This document shows positions 1 to 8,870 of a stretch of 64,000 bases of DNA, piece by piece; the stretch's first letter is position 1; every line of letters begins with the position of its first letter. The notes under the pieces are model-generated. The model made no database searches and had not been told where the DNA came from. It saw only the letters and a list, made by a program, of their open reading frames with translations. The stretch lies in the NCBI GenBank assembly GCA_013152415.1, contig JAADGI010000019.1:1-64000 (forward strand), in the 5' to 3' direction. A program made the translations under genes and the position numbers. This stretch comes from Gammaproteobacteria bacterium. GTDB lineage: Bacteria; Pseudomonadota; Gammaproteobacteria; HyVt-429.

Positions 1-229
1 TACCGGTGTATGCCCACAAAAGTCGTTACTTTTCTGAATAGCGTGCCAGAGAGCGGCATGATTGCCTCGGTAACCGAGAATTTTTTTGTTGCCTGGAGCA
101 CAGTCATAAATGAGCATTGTGACACCAGTGAATCTAATCGCACAAAATCAAACCAGCCTCTATCCGCACCCACGAACCAAAAAATACCCCGGCAATTGAT
201 CATCGACCTGAAAAACGGAGAATGGCACG

Positions 230-775
230 GTGAGTACAATTTTTGACCGACATCAGTTCTTCAGGCGAAATTATTATATTCAGTTATTGATTATAATATC
301 CAACCTGGTATTAATTGCTGTTGTTGACGCTGATGAGCATAATAGTCAACCTGTCATAGGAAGCTATAACATATCACTGGATGCAGCAACCAAGGCAGCA
401 ACAGCAGCTGTTAAGCTATGCCATAGACAGAAATATCAAGTCGCCGTAACGGTAGTAAATAAAGCCGGCATTGTAAAAGTAGTTTTACGCAACGATCTAG
501 TTCCAGAAATCGCATTATCAATCAGCCATAAAAAGGCAATAACAGCACTTAGTTTTGCGCAACCAACCTCCATGCTTGCGCAACGTAAGGTCAGCAAAAT
601 CCTCGCAACAGAAAAAAATCTTTTATTTGCCAGTGGTGGATTACCAATAGAAGCAGCTGGCACAATTGTCGGCGCAATCGGCGTTAGTGGTGCGCCTAGT
701 GGAGAAATTGATGAACAGTGCGCAAAAAGTGGCATAGATATAATTTCAGATGACCTGAAATTCTTCAACCCCTGA
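230..775 (+). CDS. GlcG/HbpS-like secreted protein (DUF336)
   Basis: The 181-residue protein has a hydrophobic N-terminal segment (about residues 15-35) that looks like a signal peptide or anchor, followed by one GlcG/HbpS (DUF336) domain. Family features visible are the ISLDAATKAATAAV helix start, the AVTVVNKAGIVKVVLR strand pair and the glycine-rich GGLPIEAAGTIVGAIGVSG region. Members of this family bind haem or corrinoid-like ligands or sit beside glycolate and diol genes; the role here is unknown. The start is GTG with GGAG about 9 nt upstream. Nothing adjacent indicates a pathway. The family call is firm, the function is not. Confidence 0.7.
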   Translation: MSTIFDRHQFFRRNYYIQLLIIISNLVLIAVVDADEHNSQPVIGSYNISLDAATKAATAAVKLCHRQKYQVAVTVVNKAGIVKVVLRNDLVPEIALSISHKKAITALSFAQPTSMLAQRKVSKILATEKNLLFASGGLPIEAAGTIVGAIGVSGAPSGEIDEQCAKSGIDIISDDLKFFNP

Positions 776-782
776 TATTAAT

Positions 783-832
783 ACTCCCCACCACTGCATC
801 GACCGTTTGAGTAACCCCCTGTCCTCTGTTTT
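783..832 (-). pseudogene. Remnant of a REP-type transposase 3' end
   Basis: About 50 bases here closely match the segment at 2328-2378, which encodes the last residues (around QDRGFTRTVDAVVESIM) of the intact transposase downstream. The match carries several substitutions and a one-base deletion that breaks the frame, so this is a decayed fragment of a second copy. It lies just 3' of the DUF336 gene. Confidence 0.6.
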
Positions 833-998
833 TCTAATAGAAATACATGCAGCTGGAATCAGTGGGGCTTTGCCGTCACAGCAAATCAACCCGGTAACTA
901 CACCATCAGTTTGCATGCTGATTTTGAGAGCTCGCAACCTGAAACGAATGAAGGCAATAATACAGTACGCAAGAAGCCAAGATAGTCATGCCCCCACA

Positions 999-2123
999 TT
1001 AACGAATTGCATCATAGCCACCTTCTATGCCTTTTTTTGAATACACCACCTGCCATAGGTGACTGCGCCTTGCGGTAAAGGTACCGGCAGCGGTGAGCAG
1101 GAAATATCGCCACATGCGATAGAAGCGCTGATCGAATCCGAGCGCCTCAATTTTTTCCCAATTTTTGTCAAAACGATCCATCCAGGCCAGTAGGGTTTTA
1201 CTGTAATTTGTGTTCAGGTTATGCCAGTCCTCAATCTGGAATATCCCATCTATCGATTTAGTCAACTGGAGTGGCGTCGGTAAGGCCCCATTAGGAAAAA
1301 TATACTTCTCAGACCAGGGATCTGTCGCGGTGGCAGTGCTATGGGTGCCAATGGTGTGCAGCAGGAAAATGCCGTCTGCGCTTAAACAGCGGTCTACGAC
1401 CTTCATGTAGGTACGAAAATTCTTGGGACCCACGGCCTCGAACATGCCTATGGATACCACCCGATCAAACACCTCATTAATGCTGCGATAATCTTCTAAA
1501 CGCAGATCCACATCCAGACCTTCACACATTTTTCTGCCCAGCTCGGTCTGCTCTCTGGAGACACTGACCCCGACCACGCTGGCACCGTAGTTCTGGGCAG
1601 CAAATTTTGCAAAGCTGCCCCAACCGCAACCGATATCCAACACACGCATACCTTTTTGCAAGCCTATCTTTCGACAAACCAAATCCAGCTTGGCCTCTTG
1701 GGCCGCCTCCAGGTCTTTGGCGTCTTTCCAATACGCACAGGTATAGACCATTCGTTGGTCGAGCATCAATTTGAACATATCGTTACTGGTGTCGTAATGT
1801 TTTTCGGCCACTTGATAGGCACGCGATACTTTCTGACGATTAAATAGCTTGGTCGCCAAAATCGGTAGGATCATTTTTATGGGTTGAACCTTTTCTTCTA
1901 TACCGGAACGCAACAGCTTATGGACCAGGGTATCCAGACGCTCACAGTCCCACCACCCATCCATATAGGATTCGCCCAACCCAAGCGCCGCGTCAGACAG
2001 AATCCGCCCATAGAATTGTTCATTTTTGACCTGAATATCCCAGGGATTTGGTCCGTCGATCTGTATCTCTGCCAGTGCCAATAAATCCCGAACCGTTCTC
2101 TCTACCTGCCTCATTTCCAGCAT
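999..2123 (-). CDS. cfa: Cyclopropane-fatty-acyl-phospholipid synthase
   Basis: This 374-residue enzyme methylenates double bonds of membrane phospholipid acyl chains with S-adenosylmethionine, a stationary-phase and stress modification of the inner membrane. It is close to the usual family length of about 380. Visible signatures are the N-terminal lipid-binding domain, YDTSND at 110-115, the YTCAYW segment around C129, the SAM-binding loop VLDIGCGWG at 161-169 and the C-terminal FTARRSHLWQVVYSKKG. The start is the ATG at 2123 preceded by AAGAGAG; ATG at 2114 is an alternative. It is a lone gene; the transposase lies upstream of its start, also on the minus strand. Confidence 0.95.
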   Translation of the reverse strand: MLEMRQVERTVRDLLALAEIQIDGPNPWDIQVKNEQFYGRILSDAALGLGESYMDGWWDCERLDTLVHKLLRSGIEEKVQPIKMILPILATKLFNRQKVSRAYQVAEKHYDTSNDMFKLMLDQRMVYTCAYWKDAKDLEAAQEAKLDLVCRKIGLQKGMRVLDIGCGWGSFAKFAAQNYGASVVGVSVSREQTELGRKMCEGLDVDLRLEDYRSINEVFDRVVSIGMFEAVGPKNFRTYMKVVDRCLSADGIFLLHTIGTHSTATATDPWSEKYIFPNGALPTPLQLTKSIDGIFQIEDWHNLNTNYSKTLLAWMDRFDKNWEKIEALGFDQRFYRMWRYFLLTAAGTFTARRSHLWQVVYSKKGIEGGYDAIR

Positions 2124-2254
2124 CTCTCTTGATTTTCAGAAAAACTAAAGTCGAATTGTGCTCTCGACAAATACCTGAATCGATTGATGAGTCACGATCA
2201 ATCCTTCAGATAATTCTTGCCTCTTGTGTCTATTTTCATGCTACCTTAAATAGC

Positions 2255-2310
2255 ATCAATATGGGGTCACAATCAATATGGGGTCAAGTCACTCAATCAA
2301 TATGGGGTCA
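2255..2310. repeat. Three direct copies of a 15-mer next to the REP transposase
   Basis: The 15-mer ATCAATATGGGGTCA occurs at 2255-2269, 2272-2286 and 2296-2310. The third copy overlaps the stop codon of the transposase. Such GGGGTCA-containing repeats beside a Y1 transposase resemble the substrate repeats of REP-associated transposases. Confidence 0.75.
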
Positions 2311-3334
2311 AGTCACTTGCTTCATAATACTCTCCACCACTGCATCGACTGTGCGAGTAAACCCCCTGTCCTGTCTTTTCCTGAGCTGATGCGTAATAAA
2401 ACTCACTGAGCCTATATGATTTAAATTGAAGTATTCCGCAATGTCCTTGAGCTTTACATCTGCCATTTCCTGACACAGATACATAGCGATTTTTCGTGGC
2501 TCATTCCCTTTTTGCGGCCCTTTGATGACTTTCCTCAGTATTTCAGGCTTTGTATCAAAGAACCGAGCCACACCTTTTACAATCAGCGCCATTGTCATAT
2601 CAGGCCGAATAAGCCGCCCCTTCTCTTGTGCTTCCAGTTCGGGCAGTAGGTTGTCATACACCCAGGAGCGAAAGGCTTCTCCTCCGATAATTGAGGCCTG
2701 ATTCCCTCGCTGATAAAACTTTAAAGTATCCTCATCTACACCCTGGCTCATATAGCGGGCATAACCTTGATAACGCTGTTTGTGTCCTAGCATCTGATAG
2801 ACCTTGTCCCGATACAGCCAATCAGGCGCTTTGGCTTTGTTGATGTAGGCAGGATAACTGGACCAGGGGTAGGCGGCTAAATCCTTGACCATGGGTCGCT
2901 TCATGTCGATGGGATTGCGGTGTATATAGCGCGATAGTTGCAGAAGATAGGCCTCTTTATCCACCAGTAAGGCTTTATAACGTCCCCGAAACAAAGGGCC
3001 ATCGGTCTTCTTCAGTCGATTATAGCGCTGTGTATAGACCCCGTTAATATGCCGCATGATACGGCTCAGATTGGCATGGGGTGTTTCCAGTAACAGATGA
3101 TAATGATTGCCCAACAGGCAATAGGCATGAACGATACAGTGAAATCGTCTATGGACCTCAGACAGCGTATCAAGAAATGCCCGGTAATAACGTTCATCAT
3201 GAAAAATTGTCTGCCTTGCCCGGCCCCGATTCATGACATGATAAAAGGCGTTTTCGTATTCAATGCGTGGTGGTCTGGGCATGGGGGGGGGAAGTGTAGA
3301 TTATCAAGTATTATGAAGCAAGCGACTTGACCCC
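2304..3334. mobile_element. REP-transposase unit bounded by 26-bp inverted repeats
   Basis: The segments 2304-2329 and 3309-3334 are inverted copies of a 26-bp sequence with one mismatch; each contains GGGGTCAAGTC at its outer end. They bracket the transposase gene, and the left one includes its last codons. Further GGGGTCA copies lie just outside on the left. The unit is compact (about 1.03 kb) and looks like a single-gene element. No target duplication is apparent. Confidence 0.65.
2308..3282 (-). CDS. REP-associated tyrosine (Y1) transposase
   Basis: This 324-residue protein belongs to the TnpA-REP/RAYT branch of the IS200/IS605-like HUH single-strand transposases. It shows FYHVMNRG near the N terminus, the HUH-type motif GNHYHLLLET with H60 and H62, the PLFRGRYKALLVD segment at about 96-108 and LSRYIHRNP with Y119 as the likely catalytic tyrosine. 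The C-terminal third carries a helix-turn-helix-like stretch (DIAEYFNLNHIGSVSFI). It appears intact. There is no clear Shine-Dalgarno before ATG 3282, where a run of C on the coding strand precedes the start. Flanking repeats support ongoing or recent activity. Confidence 0.9.
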   Translation of the reverse strand: MPRPPRIEYENAFYHVMNRGRARQTIFHDERYYRAFLDTLSEVHRRFHCIVHAYCLLGNHYHLLLETPHANLSRIMRHINGVYTQRYNRLKKTDGPLFRGRYKALLVDKEAYLLQLSRYIHRNPIDMKRPMVKDLAAYPWSSYPAYINKAKAPDWLYRDKVYQMLGHKQRYQGYARYMSQGVDEDTLKFYQRGNQASIIGGEAFRSWVYDNLLPELEAQEKGRLIRPDMTMALIVKGVARFFDTKPEILRKVIKGPQKGNEPRKIAMYLCQEMADVKLKDIAEYFNLNHIGSVSFITHQLRKRQDRGFTRTVDAVVESIMKQVT

Positions 3335-3496
3335 TTTTTCCTTTTTTTAGCTTGATGACCGTATGAAATTGTTCAACAGAACTTCTATTTCACCACGGCG
3401 CGAAATCAATGGCTTTGGAGCCAAATGCTCCCACCATGATTTATTTATTTTCACCATATTTTGCACCTATAGAGAACTGTCCTTGAACCAGCTAAC

Positions 3497-5256
3497 GAGG
3501 CTGTAGAAAAACCCGTTTCTAAAAGCGCTATTCTACAGTCCTATTTTTAAATTTAATATTTGTCTACTTTGCTCTGATATAATTTGTTTTTCAAGCCAGC
3601 CCCGAGCATCCTTTGCTTCTTTATGCGGCCCATTTTCCGTAATTCTTTATCTTCTCTATATTGTGTACCATACAATATAATTGCCATTGCCCCTGGACCT
3701 TCTTTTTTCCTCTCAAACTAAATCGATTCAAGCGTTTATTTGTTCCAATGTTGCCAAATACCGGTTCGACTACCGACATACGGTGACTGTATATTAGCTT
3801 GCCTCTGTCTGAGTCGACTCGGCGCTTCATCCAGTCTGTGAAATTGGGTGCACGTTGGCCTTTGTTAATGATGAAAGAAACTTGTCGGCCATGACCTTTG
3901 CGGGTATTGGCTGAATCGGGATTATGCATACAACGATGCTTTAATTCACATGCCCGACATTTTGTTAATCGGCCTTCAAAAAATATCTTTTCGTGACCGA
4001 GCCGGTCAACAAATTCGCTGCGTAGCCACATTTGTTCTTTTGCAGGACATACACAGGTCTTGTTGACCGGATCAAATTCAAACTCACTGGCTGCAATCAC
4101 ACTCGATGTGGCTTTCTTTTTGCCAGTGATGGGACGTCGCTTGCTGTGGTTCTCTTTTTGTTCGGTAAACTTTGGGTCTCGGCTTCTGAATTTGTTGTCC
4201 GGGATATAACCATTAATGTTATTTTCGTGCAGGTATTGCATGTTGGCTTCATTGGCGTAGCCGGTATCGGCGGTAATGATTGGATCGTCTAGTTCAATGC
4301 CGAGCCGTTTAAATCGTTCATGGACAGCGTTGAGTACAGGCTGTAAGGTGTGATGTTCCTGGCCTTCACCAAAGGCCTGGGCATCGACAATGATTTGATG
4401 TTTTTTGTCGACGGTGGCAATGCCATTGTAGCCCTGGAGGGTGCCTTTGCTGGTGGTCATCTTGGCACTTTCATTGTCGGTGATGTTACTTTTAACTTCC
4501 TTTTTTATTTTACCTTTGCCCATCCGTGGACTGGCTGTTTTTAGGAATCTGCCAATCTTCTCATGCGCCTTGGTTAATGTTTCGATCGCCTGTTCGCTCC
4601 GCGCTCGTCGTTCATCATCGCGAGACTCATTTTCGTCGAGTCGTTTGTGTTCTGTTATATGGTAGTGAATCTGACGTTGAATTTTATCGCGCTTTTTCTC
4701 TAACTCTTTAAATGTCCCCGACCATTCCTTCGCAGCATTCGAAGACATTTTGCAACCGTCCAGGGCAAACAGTTCTTTACCCAATAGACCTTGTTCATCA
4801 CAGATGAGCAAAACCTGCTCAAACAGGGTTTCTATTTCTTCGCTGTAACCACTGACAAAGTTTGCAATGGTCGTGTAATGCGGCACTGTGTCGCAGGACA
4901 AGGCCTTGAAAATGATGTTGGTTTCGCAACTCCATTGAATTTCACGACTGGAGGTGATCCCTTTTGAGTAGGCAAACAGGATGATCTTTAACAAAATCGC
5001 CGGATCATAAGCCGGTCGGCCTGTTTCGTCGTTCTTAAAGCTGGGATGAAAGATGGATAAATCGAGCTTTTGCTCGATTAAAAAATGGATGGCATGCTCA
5101 AAGGTACCGGGTTGCAATTGATCGGCATAGCTAACAACCACCATCTTGCTTTGGCTCGGATCATACGGGATGAATTTGGGCATCGACACAACTCCTTGTG
5201 GTGTTAAGCCATTATATCAATATATTCAGGGCTTTTTTGACTTTTTCTACAGCCTC
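3497..5256. mobile_element. Complete IS1182-type insertion sequence
   Basis: Perfect 15-bp terminal inverted repeats (GAGGCTGTAGAAAAA) lie at 3497-3511 and, inverted, at 5242-5256, giving an element of 1,760 bp with one transposase gene. AAC follows the right end (5257-5259) and precedes the left end (3494-3496), so a 3-bp target duplication is possible but may be chance. A short internal palindrome at the left end (CTGTAGAA 3501-3508 with TTCTACAG 3531-3538) could form a hairpin. Everything needed for transposition appears intact. Confidence 0.85.
3621..5183 (-). CDS. IS1182-family DDE transposase
   Basis: The 520-residue transposase has the N-terminal DUF772-like domain (DPAILLKIILFAYSKGI around 60) followed by the DDE catalytic core. 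The acidic residues are seen in LFALDGCKMSSNAAKEWSG, IITADTGYANEANMQY and SVVEPVFGNIGTNKRLNRF. A coiled, charged segment (about 165-205) sits between the first and second acidic residues, as in the family. ATG 5183 is preceded by AAGGAG at 8 nt; a GTG two codons upstream is too close to that site. It is full length with no frameshift, so the IS is probably autonomous. Confidence 0.93.
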   Translation of the reverse strand: MPKFIPYDPSQSKMVVVSYADQLQPGTFEHAIHFLIEQKLDLSIFHPSFKNDETGRPAYDPAILLKIILFAYSKGITSSREIQWSCETNIIFKALSCDTVPHYTTIANFVSGYSEEIETLFEQVLLICDEQGLLGKELFALDGCKMSSNAAKEWSGTFKELEKKRDKIQRQIHYHITEHKRLDENESRDDERRARSEQAIETLTKAHEKIGRFLKTASPRMGKGKIKKEVKSNITDNESAKMTTSKGTLQGYNGIATVDKKHQIIVDAQAFGEGQEHHTLQPVLNAVHERFKRLGIELDDPIITADTGYANEANMQYLHENNINGYIPDNKFRSRDPKFTEQKENHSKRRPITGKKKATSSVIAASEFEFDPVNKTCVCPAKEQMWLRSEFVDRLGHEKIFFEGRLTKCRACELKHRCMHNPDSANTRKGHGRQVSFIINKGQRAPNFTDWMKRRVDSDRGKLIYSHRMSVVEPVFGNIGTNKRLNRFSLRGKKKVQGQWQLYCMVHNIEKIKNYGKWAA

Positions 5257-5275
5257 AACGTCGGCAATAACCGGG

Positions 5276-5339
5276 ATTTTACAGCGTTGTTTTAGCTGTG
5301 CTAGGCTTTTTTAGCACAGCTAAAACAACGCTGTAAAAT
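5276..5339. repeat. 28-bp perfect inverted repeat with 8-base loop
   Basis: Arms 5276-5303 and 5312-5339 are exact reverse complements, separated by GGCTTTTT. The arm contains ACAGCGTTGTTTTAGCTGTG. The hairpin lies 20 bp beyond the IS right end and 3' of the minus-strand DUF3223 gene. It could terminate transcription from that gene, but it lacks a U-tract next to the stem, so a recombination or phage-type structure is also possible. Confidence 0.8.
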
Positions 5340-5385
5340 GTCCGAGTTGATTGCCTTTGTTATATTGCGTATGCAGAACTCTACA

Positions 5386-6030
5386 TTACCGTTCATACTT
5401 TTTGAATATTTCAAGGTTTGCAACATTAGCATGGAAAGCCTTAAACTCAGATTTCATACTAGAGTCTGATAGCTCTGAGCTATATTGCATATCTTCACTT
5501 TCTACCAACAATGAACTAGTAACCTTTATTTCATTTTCAGAAATAAAATCTCTCACTATATCTCTAAATCGTGGAGTAGTATGTCGATATTCAGATTCGT
5601 TTATGCTTACAATCTCACCTGTTTTAAAGCACTTCACATTTCCATTTCTAAATATTTTTTCTTTTTCCGAAATCAATTTATCAGACACCGCTTCTCGACA
5701 TGCACTGTAAAACCCTTGTTCCACAGTTGGCTCTTTACTAGATATACATGAAGGAATTGAAAAATCTGTTGTACTTCCATCATACCGTTCTAAATGAAAG
5801 CAACTTGTAGGATGAGAGTTAGATTTCTCGCGGTAGAACCTCTTTATTCCAACACCAATTTTCTCTTTAACTTCTGGGTGACGTTGTATTACTTCAAATA
5901 AATATTTATCATCAAGTTGATTTATTCCATCACCATCAGCATAGCTATGAAGCATTTTTTTAAAAAACTCTGTTGCATCTTTTTTTGACTTGAATTGTAT
6001 ACTCGGTAATTCAATTGGATGGCCAGCCAT
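5386..6030 (-). CDS. DCL-family (DUF3223) protein
   Basis: The N-terminal half matches the DCL/DUF3223 domain: an FFKKMLHSYADG helix, the D-rich turn, L..VIQRHPEVKEKIGVGIKRF and the strand CFHLERYDGSTTDFSIPSCI. The domain is known from plant DCL proteins, which act in plastid rRNA processing, and from scattered bacterial genes often near mobile DNA. The C-terminal half (from about 110) has a short FKTGEIVSINESEYRHTTPRF-like segment of unknown role, seen here only as sequence. I take the ATG at about 6030 (MAGHPIEL) rather than 6051. Its base composition is markedly AT-rich compared with neighbours and it sits beside an IS, which suggests acquisition. Function unknown. Confidence 0.6.
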   Translation of the reverse strand: MAGHPIELPSIQFKSKKDATEFFKKMLHSYADGDGINQLDDKYLFEVIQRHPEVKEKIGVGIKRFYREKSNSHPTSCFHLERYDGSTTDFSIPSCISSKEPTVEQGFYSACREAVSDKLISEKEKIFRNGNVKCFKTGEIVSINESEYRHTTPRFRDIVRDFISENEIKVTSSLLVESEDMQYSSELSDSSMKSEFKAFHANVANLEIFKKYER

Positions 6031-6051
6031 AACTCTCTCCATTTTTAGCAA

Positions 6052-6412
6052 TATAACTTATAAGCATTTATCCGTCGTGCGCAGCATGATGTATAAATGT
6101 CTGTTGGACTAAGCCGCCCATCGGATTGGCACGCAATCTTAATAAAGGGAAATGTATTGTGCGGATCGGCGCAGTGCGGTCGTTTGTGCGTACACCGGCA
6201 TGTCGATAGGATGGTTCATATCCTTGTTGGCAATGTGTGCAATCCTTCTTGCATCCTGTTTTATCCAACCTAACGCTAATTTACCCCGAAATCCACTTAC
6301 CAAACCACACGCATGGCCCAGCGTGGGCGCTACGGCAGTAGCTGGGCGAAAACCGGGTCAGAGAGCAATATTCTCCGAATATTGGCAACAATTGCCCCCT
6401 GGCCTGGTTTCT
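6052..6412. other. 361-bp stretch without a recognised gene
   Basis: No convincing coding region is seen; short open frames lack ribosome sites and recognisable domains. It contains a small palindrome, CAATATT-CTCCG-AATATTG at 6366-6384, close to the end of the VWA gene. It is probably a junction between the mobile region and the older chromosome. Confidence 0.5.
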
Positions 6413-8062
6413 TTATTTTTCCTGAATTAAAACCTCGCTCGTCTGGCCGGTGACGGCGCTGAATTCGGTCGGTTCAAATTTACCCAGGCGTGACCATACC
6501 CTTATTTTATATCGTCCCTCGACTACGGTTATCTCACGACCATCGCATTGCTTGGCCTTGCTCGTCGCAACCGTTTTGCCATTCGCATCTATGCGCACCA
6601 ACCAACATCGATAATCTTTCGACGGCGATTTAGTCTTAAACACATAGCGTGGTTTGACTGTTGCAAAGGGCACAGTGAGTGCAATGACCTGTTTGCCGCC
6701 ACTCACCACTTTAACGTTATCAATTTGATAGGGCGTTAATGACCCATCTGATCTCAAGGTGTAGACACCCGGCTGAACATCGGCACCATTGTTCCAGTGA
6801 ATTTTGTACATGACCTTACCGTCGCGTAACAACTCCTGGTGTTGGCGAATTGGCTTGTCCTGGCCTTTTGCCATCACCTTGAAAACAGCCCGTACTGTCT
6901 CGACGGCCTGAAATTCAATCACCTTATCTTCGCCCGCAGCAACTGTTGCAGTTGTCTTCAGCTGGTTATCCTTGTTCAAGGATGCAGCAAAATCATAGGT
7001 ACCGGGCAGCACAAAATGATCTTCACCAGGCCGTACATTGAATAATTTCTGACCCTTCTGATAGGCCGTGGCATTGACGCCACGAATCTCTTTACCCTTT
7101 GCGAAGAAACGCGTCACAATTTGCGCTGGCCTGGGCACCACTACCTGAATAACAGTACTCCCCTGCTTTTTTATTTTGATCTTTTTGCTCACAGGCTGGA
7201 AAGTCTTGCCGTTCAGTGTCGGTACCCCTGCCTTAAGGGTATAGGCACCGCCATCAAACACATAACGGTGGTTACTCTTTACTTCAACCACTTTACCTGA
7301 GGCATTCGTCAGGGTTCCTTTGACCGGTAGATAATGACCTTTTTTATCCACACCGCTGAGCTTGAATTCCAGTCTGGCGGATTGCGGTTGCGGATCGGGT
7401 TTTCTGGCCGCAGGGGCTTTGCTGGCGGCGGTCTGTTTAATCGCACTGGCCAACTCCATATCCGAGTTGGCATCGAGGTACTGGGTTCCTGACGCATCGG
7501 CAATACATTGCATCGCATCCCGTGCCATATCGGTCAGACCGAGACCGACCACGTGGACCCGCACATTGACCTTGGTCTCACGCCATGTTCGCACCAGTTC
7601 GCAGGGATCGGCATCGCAGGTCTCGATTCCATCGGAAATAAGCAATATATCCCCGGCCCGATCACCGAAATCAGTGAGCGCTGCCTGCAGGCTCCGGGTA
7701 ATCGGTGTCTTACCTCGTGGACTGACAGCGTTTACCTGCTTGGATATTTTTGACAGGGTACTATCAGCGGGGCCAAAGGGTACTGCCAGTTCCGTGTCAC
7801 TGCAATCTCCGGCACGACGGTGGCCATACAACCTTAACGCCACATCCCGACCGGCGAACAAAGAGGCATCCAATCGATTGAAGACATCCCTGGCGACCTT
7901 AATCTTGCGTGACTTGTCTGGTAACTCGCCCCACATCGAATTGGAGCCGTCAAAGATCACATACAGTGATCGGGCCGCCCGATCCTGGGCGACGACGACT
8001 TGAGAATCGAAAACGATGCAGAGCACCGTTAGCAACAAAATTATGTTGATTATTTTGGTCAT
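6413..8062 (-). CDS. Secreted VWA-domain protein
   Basis: The 549-residue protein starts with a typical signal peptide (residues 1-25, ending VVVAQ). A von Willebrand factor A domain follows at about 32-200, with the MIDAS motif DGSNS at 38-42 and the later DILLISDGIETCDADP. The rest (about 220-549) is beta-rich, with repeated segments such as VKGTLTNASGKVVEV and GEDHFVLPGTYDF that resemble tandem immunoglobulin-like or carboxypeptidase-regulatory modules. It is probably periplasmic or cell-surface and binds a divalent metal and a protein partner. It stands alone. The exact function is unknown. Confidence 0.8.
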   Translation of the reverse strand: MTKIINIILLLTVLCIVFDSQVVVAQDRAARSLYVIFDGSNSMWGELPDKSRKIKVARDVFNRLDASLFAGRDVALRLYGHRRAGDCSDTELAVPFGPADSTLSKISKQVNAVSPRGKTPITRSLQAALTDFGDRAGDILLISDGIETCDADPCELVRTWRETKVNVRVHVVGLGLTDMARDAMQCIADASGTQYLDANSDMELASAIKQTAASKAPAARKPDPQPQSARLEFKLSGVDKKGHYLPVKGTLTNASGKVVEVKSNHRYVFDGGAYTLKAGVPTLNGKTFQPVSKKIKIKKQGSTVIQVVVPRPAQIVTRFFAKGKEIRGVNATAYQKGQKLFNVRPGEDHFVLPGTYDFAASLNKDNQLKTTATVAAGEDKVIEFQAVETVRAVFKVMAKGQDKPIRQHQELLRDGKVMYKIHWNNGADVQPGVYTLRSDGSLTPYQIDNVKVVSGGKQVIALTVPFATVKPRYVFKTKSPSKDYRCWLVRIDANGKTVATSKAKQCDGREITVVEGRYKIRVWSRLGKFEPTEFSAVTGQTSEVLIQEK

Positions 8063-8158
8063 CAGTTAACCTGTACGTTTTTAGTGTTCTGGAAAGTAGA
8101 TTCCTGACCCCAGTTTTGCCATGCCTCTTGATAGACCGGAGGCCTCATATCTGTATTG

Positions 8159-8413
8159 TTAACCTAGGATCTTATCGTAATCATTGTGATTGCCAACCCA
8201 AAACCACAAGATGTCACCCTCTATTTCGACTGCAAGGGCTCGATAAGCGAGTCCTACTCGGATTGACCAGAATCGACCTACTTTCTTAAAGTGAAGAGAG
8301 GGGTGTTTTGGATTCTCTTTAAGAAGTTCGAAGTTTTTGTCAGCCACTGACTGAATAGGCTGAGGAAGGGAACGGTAGCATTCCCAAAATCTGGGTGAAG
8401 CAAAATGCTTCAA
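8159..8413 (-). CDS. RelE/ParE-superfamily toxin
   Basis: This 84-residue protein has the RelE/ParE fold pattern: an N-terminal helical hairpin (FWECYRSLPQPIQSVADKNFELL), then LHFKKVGRFWSIRVGLAYRAL and the terminal strand DILWFWVGNHNDYDKIL. It follows the antitoxin gene with a TTGA overlap: its apparent start is TTG, sharing bases with the antitoxin stop. No ATG is available in the frame, so a TTG start and translational coupling are likely. Family members cleave mRNA at the ribosome or inhibit gyrase; which applies is not visible. Confidence 0.75.
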   Translation of the reverse strand: MKHFASPRFWECYRSLPQPIQSVADKNFELLKENPKHPSLHFKKVGRFWSIRVGLAYRALAVEIEGDILWFWVGNHNDYDKILG

Positions 8414-8610
8414 AGCTCGCTCACTTTACCCTCGCGATACCCCTTAATTGCTTCGTCAGCGTAATCATCAAGATTACCTGTCTCAACATCAGCCCGGAAT
8501 TGCGCATCCCACGCTTCGGCGTCATATTCAACAAACCATTGCCTGAAGCTCTTTAGCTCATTTTTGCTGAGCTTTTCAATATCTTGCTCGATTTCTTCTA
8601 CTTTTCTCAT
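8410..8610 (-). CDS. Antitoxin of the RelE/ParE-type pair
   Basis: The 66-residue protein starts at ATG 8610 (MRKVEEIEQDIEKLSKNEL) with GAGG nine bases upstream; the frame is open to 8646 but without a better start. An N-terminal helical segment resembles a dimerisation or DNA-binding part, and the acidic, flexible C-terminal half (WDAQFRADVETGNLDDYADEA) is typical of toxin-wrapping antitoxin tails. It precedes the toxin and overlaps it by four bases, the standard type II order. The pair is probably autoregulated. Confidence 0.72.
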   Translation of the reverse strand: MRKVEEIEQDIEKLSKNELKSFRQWFVEYDAEAWDAQFRADVETGNLDDYADEAIKGYREGKVSEL

Positions 8611-8702
8611 GTTTAATAACCTCGATCCCTTCAGGCATTGTAGCAAATTTTTTACACTTTATAGGCTGACGAGCCTGTAAAAAATGGGGTTGGAGTCGAG
8701 CG

Positions 8703-8855
8703 GTACTTACTTAAGCTGATATAGTGCTTTCTAGTCCCTTCTCCCTCAGAGAGAAGGTTAGGATGAGGAAAACAATAACTAGAAAAAAGCAGATATTGTT
8801 AATTTATCCCCTCACCCAACCCTCTCCCGGAGGGAGAGGGGGCTTAAGTAGGTAC
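8703..8855. repeat. Intergenic inverted-repeat element between purL and the TA pair
   Basis: The outer arms GTACTTACTTAAGC (8703-8716) and GCTTAAGTAGGTAC (8842-8855) are inverted copies with one mismatch. Inside lie two CCTTCTCCCTC/GAGAGAAGG and CCCTCTCCC/GGGAGAGGG hairpins of the common intergenic type; a related one lies at 41861-41888. It is placed 3' of purL, where it may act as a transcription stop for this leftward operon, and is MITE-like in shape. Confidence 0.55.
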
Positions 8856-8870
8856 CCTACAAGGGACCCT

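Noticed and set aside
10..246. Possible 78-residue ORF at the window start
   Set aside because: No recognisable domain; the end overlaps the next gene's start and the composition is not convincing.
6068..6268. 66-codon frame between the DUF3223 and VWA genes
   Set aside because: No ribosome site, no domain and no partner; probably chance.
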